Shown: positions 33,193-44,632 of the stretch, piece after piece
Numbering within the stretch: the stretch's first letter is position 1
How the letters are laid out: each line of letters starts with the position of its first letter
DNA from: Leptothrix sp. (in: b-proteobacteria)
Lineage (GTDB): Bacteria > Pseudomonadota > Gammaproteobacteria > Burkholderiales > Burkholderiaceae_C
Assembly (NCBI GenBank): GCA_013822685.1
Contig: PNKV01000007.1
Location: 62,001-126,000 of the forward strand
Direction of reading: 5' to 3'
DNA length: 64,000 bases
Notes under the pieces: model-generated
Database searches by the model: none
Told to the model about the DNA's origin: nothing
What the model saw: the letters and a program-made list of their open reading frames with translations, nothing else
Made by a program: the position numbers and the translations under genes

Positions 33193-33217
33193 TACGCGTG
33201 CGCACGCACACGCGCGC
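33193..33217. repeat. alternating purine-pyrimidine tract
   Basis: Twenty-five bases strictly alternate pyrimidine and purine, mainly CG and CA/TG steps, in the 71-bp region between the divergent topB and SET-domain starts. Tracts of this kind can flip to left-handed Z-DNA under negative supercoiling. No protein-coding use is evident. Confidence 0.7.
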
Positions 33218-33229
33218 CCACTCATTTCA

Positions 33230-33733
33230 ATGTACCCAAAGTTGTCGATGACGCAAGCACTTCCCAAAATATCCGCGTCAGGCCGGCGCATTCAGGTCCG
33301 CCGCTCCGGCATCCACGGCCGTGGGGTTTTCGCCACCCAGCCCATCGAGGCCGGCAGCACCGTCATCGAGTACAAGGGCGAGATCATCACCTGGGAAGAG
33401 GCCTTGGACCGCCACCCCCACGATCCTGAACAGCCCAACCACACCTTCTACTTCCACCTGGACGACGGCCACGTCATCGACGGGAAGTATCAGGGCAACT
33501 CGGCCCGCTGGATCAACCATTCCTGCAATCCCAACGTGGAAGCCGAGCAAGATGGCAACCGCGTCTTCCTCAAAGCACTGCGCAACATCGCCCCCGGCGA
33601 AGAGTTGTTCTTCGACTATGGCCTGGTGATCGACGCCCGCCTGACCGCCGCCCTGAAGCGCGAATACGCCTGCTGGTGCGGTGCCCAGCAGTGCCGGGGC
33701 ACCATGCTCGCCACGAAAACCCGCAAACGCTGA
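33230..33733 (+). CDS. SET-domain protein, putative lysine methyltransferase
   Basis: A 167-residue SET-domain protein: IQVRRSGIHGRGVFA at the start of the fold, IEYKGEIIT, then the catalytic knot RWINHSCNPNVEAE and GEELFFDYGL. A post-SET cysteine group follows (CWCGAQQCRG). SET proteins methylate lysine using S-adenosylmethionine; bacterial targets are mostly unknown. ATG 33248 is an alternative start; neither has a strong ribosome site. It is followed 10 bp later by birA. Confidence 0.92.
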   Translation: MYPKLSMTQALPKISASGRRIQVRRSGIHGRGVFATQPIEAGSTVIEYKGEIITWEEALDRHPHDPEQPNHTFYFHLDDGHVIDGKYQGNSARWINHSCNPNVEAEQDGNRVFLKALRNIAPGEELFFDYGLVIDARLTAALKREYACWCGAQQCRGTMLATKTRKR

Positions 33734-33743
33734 GCAGGCCGGC

Positions 33744-34634
33744 ATGATCGACCTGAACACCGCCGCCGAGCAGATCTGGCTGGAGACCCAGGCCGATTGT
33801 CCGAACATCAGCATCGAAGTTCTGCCCGAGACCGACTCGACCAACACCCAGTTGCTGGCTCGTGGCCGCGCTGGCGACACCGCCCCGATGCTGCTGGCGG
33901 CCCACCAGCAAACCGCTGGACGCGGGCGCCACGGCCGTCAATGGGTGGCCCAGCCGGGCGACAGCCTCACCTTCTCCTTGGGTCTGGCGCTTGATCTGGA
34001 CCTCGTGCCCGGCGGTGGCAGCGCCCTGTCGCTGGCCGTGGGCCTGGCCATTGCCGAGGCGCTGGATGAGGGCCTGGCGGGCTTGCAAGGCCCTGCACCG
34101 GCCCCCATCACGCTCAAGTGGCCCAATGACCTGTGGTGGCAACAGCGCAAGCTGGGCGGCATCCTGATCGAGGCCACGCCCGCGCCTGGCGTGTTGCCGG
34201 GTCAGCGCTGGGTGGTGATTGGGGTGGGCATCAACCTGCGCCCTCAGGGCGATCAAGCCGCCGGCCTGGAACACGCCTGCCTGCAAGACCTGAGTGCCGC
34301 CCCTTTGACCGCCGGCCAGGTGTGGGCTTGGACAGCGCCCAAGCTGCTGCGCGCCGTGCGCCGCTTCGCGCTGGAGGGCTTCGCCCCATTGCAAGCCGCC
34401 TATGCCCGACGAGACGCCCTGGCCGGCCACGACGTGGCCCTTTGGCAAGGCCCCGGCGGCCAAGGCAACGCACTGTTGCGTGGTACCCCCACTGACACGG
34501 GCCGGGCCGATGGCGTGGACCAGCAAGGCGCCCTGCTCGTGCATACTGACACCGGCTTGCAACGCTGGACCACCGGCGACGTGAGCGTGCGCCTGGCAGC
34601 CTCCGCGCCATCCCCGACACCCCCGCCCGCCTGA
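33744..34634 (+). CDS. birA: BirA biotin-[acetyl-CoA-carboxylase] ligase
   Basis: A 296-residue ligase that attaches biotin to the carboxyl-carrier protein of acetyl-CoA carboxylase. The adenylate-forming motif is AAHQQTAGRGRHGRQW, with the upstream ETDSTNTQLL and downstream LKWPNDLWW and KLGGILIE all present. There is no N-terminal DNA-binding domain, so this is the catalytic-only form that cannot act as a biotin operon repressor. The ATG at 33744 is used because the homology starts just after it. The next gene starts 5 bp after its stop, so they form an operon. Confidence 0.94.
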   Translation: MIDLNTAAEQIWLETQADCPNISIEVLPETDSTNTQLLARGRAGDTAPMLLAAHQQTAGRGRHGRQWVAQPGDSLTFSLGLALDLDLVPGGGSALSLAVGLAIAEALDEGLAGLQGPAPAPITLKWPNDLWWQQRKLGGILIEATPAPGVLPGQRWVVIGVGINLRPQGDQAAGLEHACLQDLSAAPLTAGQVWAWTAPKLLRAVRRFALEGFAPLQAAYARRDALAGHDVALWQGPGGQGNALLRGTPTDTGRADGVDQQGALLVHTDTGLQRWTTGDVSVRLAASAPSPTPPPA

Positions 34635-34639
34635 CACCC

Positions 34640-35338
34640 ATGCTGCGTTCCCTGGTCCTTGTGCTGCTGTTGGCCAACGCTGGTTTTTATGCCTGGAGCC
34701 ATGGTTGGTTGAACGACGTCATCGGCATTCAGCCTGACTCGCAACGCGAGCCTCAGCGCTTGAAGCAGCAAGTGAACGCCGCCCAGTTGACCGTGGTGCC
34801 GGCCTCATCCGCCGCGCCGGCCAGCCAGGCCAGTAGTGCAACAGCAGCATCTGCCGCCAACACCGAAGCCTCCGCCGGCCGCACGATTTGTGTGGAGGCC
34901 GGGCCCTTCACCGCGGCCGAGCAACCGCAAGTCGAAGCCACCCTCAAGCCCGTGCTGGCGCCCAACACCTGGACCACCGACAACGTGGCCGTGCCAGGCG
35001 TGTGGTTGACCTACATGGGGCCCTACGCTGACACTGACATGCTGGCCCGCAAGCTGACCGAACTGCGCCGCATCCGTGGGCTCACATTCGAAGAAATCAA
35101 GGCGCCAGCCAATCTGGCCCCGGGCTTGTCACTGGGCCGCTACAACCGTCTGGAAGACGCCAACGCCGCGCTCAACACCTTGAAGCTGCGCGGCATCCGC
35201 ACCGCCCGCGTAGTCACCTTGCGCCCCGCCATGGAGGTGCAGGTAGTCCGCGTGGCCCAGGCCGACATCAACACCCAGGTGGCCTTGTCGGCGCTGAAGC
35301 TGCCTCAGGGCAAAAGCTTCGCGGCTTGCCGGCCTTGA
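34640..35338 (+). CDS. SPOR-like domain protein
   Basis: A 232-residue protein with an N-terminal transmembrane helix (LRSLVLVLLLANAGFYAW), an alanine/serine-rich linker (~55-80), and a C-terminal domain with two SPOR-like repeats (VWLTYMGPYADTDMLARKL and SLGRYNRLEDANAALNTL). SPOR domains bind denuded peptidoglycan at division sites. The birA-SPOR order is common in Burkholderiales, from memory. The last 34 bp overlap the end of the opposing subtilase gene. Confidence 0.78.
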   Translation: MLRSLVLVLLLANAGFYAWSHGWLNDVIGIQPDSQREPQRLKQQVNAAQLTVVPASSAAPASQASSATAASAANTEASAGRTICVEAGPFTAAEQPQVEATLKPVLAPNTWTTDNVAVPGVWLTYMGPYADTDMLARKLTELRRIRGLTFEEIKAPANLAPGLSLGRYNRLEDANAALNTLKLRGIRTARVVTLRPAMEVQVVRVAQADINTQVALSALKLPQGKSFAACRP

Positions 35339-37251
35339 GCTGGCCGGCGGCGCATGAAAGCCGCCGCCAAGGCGGTCAAGCTGGCCAGGCCGAAGAGCTC
35401 GGCCCAATCCAATGAACCGCCACCACCGCCGCCGCCCGATGACTGGGTGGCTGAAACGCGGCTTGGGGTGAAGTAGGGTGCTGAACCAACGGCTGACGTG
35501 CCTGAGCCTTCACCCACAGTAGATGCGGCAAGAGTCACGGCGTTTCCCGCATCCAAAATACCGACTCCACATGTCAGCGGCACGGTGTTCAGCGGCATGG
35601 TGTTGGTACATGAACAATTGCCCTGCGGCATGGCAGGGTTACATTGGGCAGGGCCGGTCGCCGGGAACGGCTTACGCGAAGTGAATTTGATCAAATCGAT
35701 CAATTGTTGAACGCTCAAGTCCGGGTTGACTGCCAGCATCATGGCAGCAACCCCTACAGCCTGCGGCGCCGCAAAACTGGTACCCACCTTCTGACCCATC
35801 ACGTAGTCAGAAGTCGGCGAGGTCAGGCCCGCATTGACTGGGGTGTATATCCCATCATCGATCAGGTTAGGCAAGGGAGTGGCGCCATCCACGTCACCCG
35901 AAGCAACAGCCACGCCGTCGCTGATCATGTTGGCATAGCGAGCCTTGAAGCCATCTTGGTTCAAGCCCGTTACCGCCAGCACGCCCGGACAACTCGCCGG
36001 CAATGAGGGGCCGGTTGCGCCAATGGAGTCATTGCCTGCAGACGCCACAACCAGCACGCCTGCGGCCCTCAAAGTGGCAATGGTTTGCTGGTAAATCGGT
36101 CCGGCGTTGGATGTTGCGTCGCAGGCGCCTTCGCCACCAAAGCTCAAATTGAGGATCCTCGCCCGGTGGCTTGGCAACGCAGGGGCGCCCTGATAGCTCA
36201 CCCTTGAGGCCCACAACATCCCTTCAATGATGCTACTGACCTCGGCGCCACATTTACCAGCGACACGCACGGGCATCAGCATCGCAGGCCCGATGGGACC
36301 ATTGAGTTGTGCCAGCATGCCTGCACCATATTTGCCGTTGTTGGTGTTGGCGACCAACATGCCAGCTATTGCAAGGCCGTGCCAGGAGCTTTGCTCCTCA
36401 AGTTCACAATCTGCGTCAAATACATCCGGGTGCAGCTGTTTGTCATTGGCACTGACCCAGTCGCCCATGTCGGTGGGATCACTGTCCAATCCGTCGTTGT
36501 CACCAGAGGACAGCGGGTGGTAGACAAAGTCATAGCCGGGCAACACCCGGCCGTCGAGGTCAGGGTGACGCAAGATCCCAGTGTCAAGCACTGCCACCAC
36601 GACTGGGGAAAGTGTGTGTGCCTGACCGTTGGCGACACCGGTCACCCAATCATCAATGAACGACCAGGCTGCTGGGAAGTCTGCGACGCCTTGCCTTGAA
36701 CTACCACTCGGCCTCGTCAACCAGACTTGACCCGAACCGCTTGCAGGAACGGGACCAACTCCCGTTAACGATGCGCTGCTTGAACTGCCATTTCCCTGTG
36801 CATAGCCAGGATCGTTCGGCAGATTGTTGATGCCCAGCGCTTGTTTTTTAACGATCTCATTGACCACCACCCACTCAACATCAGGGTCCGCACGCAAGCG
36901 TTGCGCCTGTGCATTGGCTTCATCCCAAGAAGTGGCATGCCCGGCGTGAATGACGTTCGCAGCAAAAGCCGTGGGGCGTTGAACCAGGTAGGAAACCCGT
37001 TTGCGCCGTGCCGCATCGGCGATGCGCTGGCGTTGGCGGGGCGCGCCGTCACTGGGCACGGCCGAGGCCTTCAAGCGGACCACGGATGGGGGCTTGGCGT
37101 CCTTGAGCTTGACGATCAAGCCCAGGGCCATGCGTGACGGCGTTGCCGGTGACGCCTCCGCGGCCATCGCCTTGCCACTGCCACCGAGCACTAGCGTCGC
37201 CATCAAGGCCCAGGAAAAAAGATGCCCGCAGGCGTGGCCTTGCCAATTCAC
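35305..37251 (-). CDS. secreted subtilisin-like S8 protease with GlyGly-CTERM-like tail
   Basis: A 648-residue S8 peptidase. GTG start with GGAG nine bases upstream, then a signal peptide (LFSWALMATLVLGGSGKAMA), an inhibitor-like propeptide (~30-140), and the catalytic triad: Asp in VVAVLDTGIL, His in SSWHGLAIAGM and Ser in GTSFAAPQAVGVAA. The C-terminus is a glycine run (GGGGGGGSL), a hydrophobic helix and a basic tail, matching GlyGly-CTERM sorting signals processed by rhombosortase; no rhombosortase gene is in the window. The codon and base use is a little more AT-rich than its neighbours. Confidence 0.9.
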   Translation of the reverse strand: MNWQGHACGHLFSWALMATLVLGGSGKAMAAEASPATPSRMALGLIVKLKDAKPPSVVRLKASAVPSDGAPRQRQRIADAARRKRVSYLVQRPTAFAANVIHAGHATSWDEANAQAQRLRADPDVEWVVVNEIVKKQALGINNLPNDPGYAQGNGSSSSASLTGVGPVPASGSGQVWLTRPSGSSRQGVADFPAAWSFIDDWVTGVANGQAHTLSPVVVAVLDTGILRHPDLDGRVLPGYDFVYHPLSSGDNDGLDSDPTDMGDWVSANDKQLHPDVFDADCELEEQSSWHGLAIAGMLVANTNNGKYGAGMLAQLNGPIGPAMLMPVRVAGKCGAEVSSIIEGMLWASRVSYQGAPALPSHRARILNLSFGGEGACDATSNAGPIYQQTIATLRAAGVLVVASAGNDSIGATGPSLPASCPGVLAVTGLNQDGFKARYANMISDGVAVASGDVDGATPLPNLIDDGIYTPVNAGLTSPTSDYVMGQKVGTSFAAPQAVGVAAMMLAVNPDLSVQQLIDLIKFTSRKPFPATGPAQCNPAMPQGNCSCTNTMPLNTVPLTCGVGILDAGNAVTLAASTVGEGSGTSAVGSAPYFTPSRVSATQSSGGGGGGGSLDWAELFGLASLTALAAAFMRRRPAQGRQAAKLLP

Positions 37252-37366
37252 AACGCACTACTCCAAGAAAGCGAAGAGCGCTGATTATGAAATAGCAGCT
37301 AACCGCGATGTGCAAGCAATACCCTCCCCGACACATTTGGGCACACAAAGAAATCGCGCGACCATG

Positions 37367-37390
37367 AAAAAAGCCCCCGAAGGGGCTTTT
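37367..37390 (-). terminator. rho-independent terminator of gapA
   Basis: In minus-strand sense AAAAGCCCC, a TTCG loop and GGGGCTTTT are followed by more T residues (six in all). It starts about 20 bp after the gapA stop and is also placed before the subtilase gene start, separating the two. Confidence 0.9.
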
Positions 37391-37411
37391 GCGGACAACA
37401 GAAAACCAAGC

Positions 37412-38431
<1,020 letters not shown>

Positions 38432-38467
38432 TTAAACAAAGACTGAAAATCGATCAATAAGTTCAGT

Positions 38468-40516
<2,049 letters not shown>

Positions 40517-41355
40517 GGGTGGGTGAGGTTCGTGGGGATGGGGCTAGAAGCAGGATTTTAGCTGGTCTGCAAACGGCCTCCTTGCCACAAAGCAAGCTTG
40601 TGCAACAACCGCAAGGTAGTCAGGCCAAGGAAGGTCTGCACAAATGAATGCTGACTCTGCGGGCTGTGCCTGTTTGGCGATTGCACTGTGAGACGCAGGC
40701 ATTTGGGGCCGCAATGGCACCCATCTCAGTCCATTTGAACGCTCCCCATGGCGCCCAATGAATACCATCGCGCCATTCACAGGTTGGCTTGGCCAGAACT
40801 GCCACGCACGCTATGCCCCAGCCTCGAATCAGCATCCAGGCTAATGTGGACCTTCAATGCCGGAGTATTGGTTGCCCGTCTTGCTCCGCTGCATCTTCGG
40901 AATCGCGCTCCCCGCCGGCAGTCTTGGTGAAGCTCAGAGCCGCGATCAGCGGGCCATTCACCACCGTGCTGTTTTGCAAGCATAAAGACCCTTAGCTCAC
41001 AGCAAATCGCTGGTGGCCGCCAGGATCTGCGGCGTCCCTTGCCCTTCTCAGCACCTAACGGGACCTCAGAATGGTGCTCTCATCGGGCTGGCAGTCCTTC
41101 CAGCCGTCAGATGGCGAATCATGAGACCACCGTTGCATGAAGCAGATACCCAGCAGCGCTTCCACCCAGCGCTACCCACACACGACCTGCTTACCTCATC
41201 GGGAAATTTTCGCTGGCGCCTGCGCCTGGCCGAGGCTCCAGCCCCAGGCTCATCTGCTTCATGGCGCAATGGTTTCGGGCAATTAAGTCTGCGCCAAATC
41301 ACTTGTTCGAGTGTTTATGCCAATCTACCCCAAGAGAACCACGGTGGCTCTCGGA
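40517..41355. other. ~840-bp intergenic stretch without a convincing gene
   Basis: Between the tkt start and the pilA terminator no open frame has both a plausible start and protein-like composition. The only long frame (41013-41684) crosses the terminator hairpin and runs antisense to pilA. The part next to tkt must hold its promoter. An 11-bp inverted pair (ATGAAGCAGAT at 41137-41147 and its reverse complement at 41252-41262) is the only structure I noticed. In many Burkholderiales an O-antigen ligase-like gene follows pilA, but none is seen here. Confidence 0.6.
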
Positions 41356-41397
41356 AATTAAAAAACCGCCGGGCTGCTGCCCGGCGGTTTTTTAATT
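41356..41397. terminator. strong terminator downstream of pilA
   Basis: A perfect 18-bp inverted repeat (41356-41373 with 41380-41397) around a CTGCTG loop. The GC core CCGCCGGG/CCCGGCGG is flanked by A6 and T6, so it works on both strands. In the minus sense it follows the pilA stop by 11 bp. Confidence 0.93.
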
Positions 41398-41408
41398 ATA
41401 ATCAAATA

Positions 41409-41936
41409 TTAACCGCGGCACGAACCAGGCAAATACTTGGTTGGCACAGTTGTTCCTGTACCGCCGCAAATCCACTTGAAAATGGTTTTGCCCGCATCCC
41501 CGTTAACCAGCGCAGTTGTATTACTAGCATATGGAATCAAAGTCAGTGTGGATGCTGCAGCTGTAATCTCCGAATTGTTCAGATTCGCATGATCAAGCTC
41601 GACTGTGATCACACCAGCGTCAGTTGTGGTGATGTTTGCCACGTATTTTGTGGGGCCGGCATTCGTCGTTTTTGCCGCATTTGAGTTTTCTCCGCAACCC
41701 CAATTATTGGCTGCTGGCAGCGTAGCTCCGGTCGTTGACTGCGTGGTTTCCGTAATGGACGTACGGCAAGAAGATGCTGCAAGTATCGCTTCTGACATTT
41801 TTGCCTTCACCGTATATTGCTGATAAGCCGGCAAAGCAACCGCGGCCAAAATACCAATAATCGCCACCACGATCATCAATTCAATCAGGGTGAAACCCTT
41901 TTGAACACTCTTTTGCATACGTTGCATCGTCTTCAT
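41409..41936 (-). CDS. pilA: type IV major pilin (PilA-like)
   Basis: A 175-residue type IVa pilin. The leader ([14 protein letters not shown]) ends at the prepilin cleavage site before [20 protein letters not shown], and Glu5 of the mature protein is present. The globular part has many Thr, Asn and Ala. The C-terminal loop is closed by two cysteines ([17 protein letters not shown]), the usual disulfide-bound region of pilins. AAGGAG lies seven bases before ATG 41936. A sigma-54-type promoter lies upstream, and the AT-rich, low-complexity mature region is typical of a surface-exposed, variable protein. It has its own terminator. Confidence 0.95.
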   Translation of the reverse strand: MKTMQRMQKSVQKGFTLIELMIVVAIIGILAAVALPAYQQYTVKAKMSEAILAASSCRTSITETTQSTTGATLPAANNWGCGENSNAAKTTNAGPTKYVANITTTDAGVITVELDHANLNNSEITAAASTLTLIPYASNTTALVNGDAGKTIFKWICGGTGTTVPTKYLPGSCRG

Positions 41937-42013
41937 GGTCAATCTCCTTGGGCTCAGCCCGCTGCGAAAATTTAGTCACTGCTGGCCCAGTTTTTCTGGG
42001 CGTGAGTTCTATT

Positions 42014-42031
42014 ACGCAGTTGCCATGCCAA
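42014..42031 (-). promoter_or_regulatory. putative sigma-54 (RpoN) promoter of pilA
   Basis: On the minus strand TTGGCAT-GGCAA-CTGCGT keeps the invariant GG (42029-42028) and GC (42017-42016) ten bases apart; the consensus is TGGCAC-N5-TTGCA. The start point would be near 42004, about 70 bp before the ATG. Pilin genes in proteobacteria are commonly controlled by PilS/PilR and RpoN, which supports this reading. Confidence 0.65.
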
Positions 42032-42133
42032 CCCTGATCCATCGAAATGCCGTGACTTTTACCGCGTTTACCCCTGATCAGAGGTCTTGGCAGCAACTCA
42101 TTTAGTCACATCAATGCCCAAAACACAGCCCTG

Positions 42134-42164
42134 TTTGGTCATCCGCAAAAAAAAGATGACCAAA
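42134..42164. terminator. hairpin after the phosphodiesterase-like gene
   Basis: A 10-bp stem (TTTGGTCATC with GATGACCAAA) with an 11-base A-rich loop, starting 5 bp after the stop of the MBL-fold gene in its transcription direction. There is no T run directly after the stem, so it is only a possible terminator or an mRNA-stabilising structure. Confidence 0.4.
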
Positions 42165-42168
42165 ATGG

Positions 42169-42984
42169 TCACCCTTCGATCGGCGCATTGAACCGCTGCC
42201 CCTCACGCAAAGGCTCAATCCGATGCCTGCTCTCCAACGCCCTGATCTGGGCCAGCACCGCAGGCACCTCTCCCGGCTTCGGATGGGTGATGTACACACT
42301 CACCTCGCCATCCAATTGAGTCAACTCCTGCGCCAGGCTCTGGGGTGAGAGATGCCCACTGATGCTGGCCAGATGCGCCTCCTCATTGCCAAAGGCCGTT
42401 TCAATCACCAACTGGGCAATGCGCCGCCCTTCCAGGGCCTTCCACAAAGCGGGATTGGGCCCCGTGTCCCCACTGAAAACCCACCAACCTTGTGGCGTCT
42501 CCAGGCCAAAGCCCACCCCAGGCACCGTGTGCGCAGCAGGCAGCACGTGCACCCGCCGATCAGCGCCCAGCCCGCCTTTGGCGGGAAACGTCAGTTGCTC
42601 ACCCACCGCAAAAGGGTGAAACACCAAAATGGGATAAGCCGCGCTCGGCAGGCGCGTGAAATCAGGCCAGATCACGCCATTGAAGATGTGCGCGCGCAAA
42701 GCCTCAAGCGTTTCAGGCAAAGCATGCACATGGATCGGCTTCAGCTCGGTTAGCCCACCAGGCCCTTGCCGCAAGCGAATCACGCTGTCCGCCAGCAAGG
42801 GAATGCTCAGCACATGGTCCAGGTGGCTGTGGCTGATCAGGATGTGGTCAATGCGGGCCAGCTCATCCAGCCGCATTTCACCCACGCCACTGCCCGCATC
42901 GATCAGGATATCGTCGTCCAGCAGAAAAGCCGTGGTGTGACAGCGCGCCGCGATGGACCCTGAACAACCCAGGACGCGGATCAT
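42169..42984 (-). CDS. MBL-fold metallohydrolase, class II cyclic-nucleotide phosphodiesterase-like
   Basis: A 271-residue metallo-beta-lactamase-fold hydrolase. The metal motif reads ILISHSHLDHVLSIPLLADS, a close match to the HxHLDH motif of class II cyclic-nucleotide phosphodiesterases such as CpdP and yeast PDE1. PAAHTVPGVGFGLETP, FSGDTGPN and a C-terminal ITHPKPGE also fit. It may hydrolyse cAMP, but the substrate is not proven. It begins 15 bp after the FHA gene stop and so appears to be part of the kinase-phosphatase-FHA operon. Confidence 0.83.
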   Translation of the reverse strand: MIRVLGCSGSIAARCHTTAFLLDDDILIDAGSGVGEMRLDELARIDHILISHSHLDHVLSIPLLADSVIRLRQGPGGLTELKPIHVHALPETLEALRAHIFNGVIWPDFTRLPSAAYPILVFHPFAVGEQLTFPAKGGLGADRRVHVLPAAHTVPGVGFGLETPQGWWVFSGDTGPNPALWKALEGRRIAQLVIETAFGNEEAHLASISGHLSPQSLAQELTQLDGEVSVYITHPKPGEVPAVLAQIRALESRHRIEPLREGQRFNAPIEG

Positions 42985-42999
42985 GGCGGCGCCCCGGCC

Positions 43000-43758
43000 T
43001 CAGCCTTGCACGAACTGCATTTGCGTGCCCGCCAACTCGATCACGTCACCGCTTTTGAGGTGAACTGGCTCGCCACCCACGGGCGCACCGTTGACCGTGG
43101 GCCGAGCCGTGCCTTCGACGTGGGCGAATACATAACCGCCAGGCCGCTTGGTGAGCGAGGCAACCTGAACGCCAGGCTTACCCACCGTTGTGACGACCTT
43201 GCTCAGCGCCACTTCACGGCCTGCAGCTGCGCCATTGAGCACCTTGATCAAAGCGGGCGCTTGAGGGGGCAACCCACCAAAACTGGTGCTGGAGAGCGGT
43301 GAAGTGCCCGAAGAGGTAAACAAACCGCCAGGCGCCGTCAATGGCCCTTGCGCCGCACGCTCAGCAGCACTCACTGGCGACAGGGTGGATTGCGCTGGCG
43401 ACGACGTGCCCATGTTGCTGAACCCGCCACTGCCGGGCCGCATGATCATGGTCTTTTCGTAATCGTTGCCCTCTTCGGCCAGGAACTTGATCTTGTACTT
43501 GCCGATTTCAACGGTGTCGTTGTGCTGCAGCAGTTGCTTCTTGACCGCCTTGCCGTTGATGTAGGTGCCGTTGGTGCTATTGAGATCCTCGATGAACACA
43601 TCGGTGCCCACCAGTTGCATCACCGCATGCTCGCCGCTCACCGCCAGGTTGTCGATGACGATGTCGTTGTACGGGCGGCGGCCCAGGGAGGTCTTGTCCT
43701 TGGTGATCTGGACCTCCTTGATGACCACGCCGTCGAGCGAGACGACCAGTTTTCCCAT
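43000..43758 (-). CDS. FHA-domain protein
   Basis: A 252-residue cytoplasmic protein with an N-terminal FHA domain (residues ~20-95: TSLGRRPYNDIVIDN, SGEHAVMQL, LNSTNGTYING), which binds phosphothreonine. A low-complexity Ser/Pro/Gly linker (~110-165) leads to a C-terminal domain that looks like a second, divergent FHA fold (VTTVGKPGVQVASL, RPTVNGAPVGG, LKSGDVIELAG). It is encoded directly after a PP2C phosphatase and a Ser/Thr kinase, so it is a likely substrate or phospho-reader for that kinase. Confidence 0.9.
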   Translation of the reverse strand: MGKLVVSLDGVVIKEVQITKDKTSLGRRPYNDIVIDNLAVSGEHAVMQLVGTDVFIEDLNSTNGTYINGKAVKKQLLQHNDTVEIGKYKIKFLAEEGNDYEKTMIMRPGSGGFSNMGTSSPAQSTLSPVSAAERAAQGPLTAPGGLFTSSGTSPLSSTSFGGLPPQAPALIKVLNGAAAGREVALSKVVTTVGKPGVQVASLTKRPGGYVFAHVEGTARPTVNGAPVGGEPVHLKSGDVIELAGTQMQFVQG

Positions 43759-43805
43759 GCGGAACCTCTTCTCGGGTTGGATCTACTAATTGATTGCTGC
43801 TGCGT

Positions 43806-44606
43806 TCAGGACGCGCCGCCCAGGCGCTTGAAGGGCCACCAGGACTTGGGCTGAGGTTCGGCCACACCTTGCGCCCGAACCAGGACCACAGCGATATTAT
43901 CCCGGCCACCCACATCGTTGGCGGCAGAAATAAGGGCCGAACCCATGTCTGGCAAATTAGTTTGACCGTTCATGACCTGTGCAATGCGCGCATCGGTCAG
44001 CATGTCAGACAAACCGTCCGAACACATCAGGAAAATATCCCCGGATTGGACTTCGTGCAGGTGGGTTTCCATCAAAACGAGGTCTTCTACGCCCAAAGCG
44101 CGTGTGACCAGGTTTTTGTTTGAAGAAAAAGCAGCCTGCTCGGGCGTGATGATGCCGGCATCGATCTGCTCTTGCAGCAAGGAGTGATCTTTGGTGATCT
44201 GCTGGAGCACGCCGTTGCGCAGGCGATAAGCACGCGAATCGCCGATGTGGCCGACCAAGGCCCGCCCTGACCGGAAAACCGAGACCACCAGGGTGGTGCC
44301 CATGCCAGAGTAGGTTGGGTTGGAGTTGGCCGCATTGAAAATGGCTCGGTTGGCGTTGTCGACGCAAATGTCCATGGCGCGCTTGACGTCGCCGTCGCTC
44401 GCACCCGGCGCAGCTTCGGTCAGCCAGCGCCCCAGTTCGGCCTTGATGAAATCGCAGGCCATGCCGCTGGCGACCTCGCCCGCGTTGTAGCCGCCCATGC
44501 CGTCGGCCAGCACGGCCACGGTGCAGGACTCGTCGATGGCGATCGAATCTTCATTGTTCGTTCGCACACGGCCGGTGTCGGTCTGACTGAAAAACTCAAA
44601 CTCCAT
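43806..44606 (-). CDS. PP2C-type Ser/Thr protein phosphatase
   Basis: A 266-residue PPM-family phosphatase. The metal-binding Asp residues are in VRTNNEDSIAID, VLADGMGGYNAGEVA, LMCSDGLSDML and GGRDNIAVVLV. It removes phosphate from Ser/Thr proteins in a Mn/Mg-dependent way and is the likely counterpart of the kinase encoded 26 bp upstream. No membrane segment is present. It is of usual length for bacterial Stp1-like enzymes. Confidence 0.94.
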   Translation of the reverse strand: MEFEFFSQTDTGRVRTNNEDSIAIDESCTVAVLADGMGGYNAGEVASGMACDFIKAELGRWLTEAAPGASDGDVKRAMDICVDNANRAIFNAANSNPTYSGMGTTLVVSVFRSGRALVGHIGDSRAYRLRNGVLQQITKDHSLLQEQIDAGIITPEQAAFSSNKNLVTRALGVEDLVLMETHLHEVQSGDIFLMCSDGLSDMLTDARIAQVMNGQTNLPDMGSALISAANDVGGRDNIAVVLVRAQGVAEPQPKSWWPFKRLGGAS

Positions 44607-44632
44607 GGTGCAATTGTCGCTTGATTTAGAAC

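Noticed and set aside
41137..41262. 11-bp inverted repeat (ATGAAGCAGAT) 104 bp apart in the tkt-pilA gap
   Set aside because: No transposase remnant, target duplication or longer arms; could be chance.
41013..41684. A 223-residue plus-strand frame
   Set aside because: It reads through the pilA terminator hairpin and antisense to pilA, with a composition unlike a protein.
42169..42984. MBL-fold gene as a beta-lactamase
   Set aside because: The HSHLDHV metal motif and lack of a signal peptide point to a phosphodiesterase-like enzyme.
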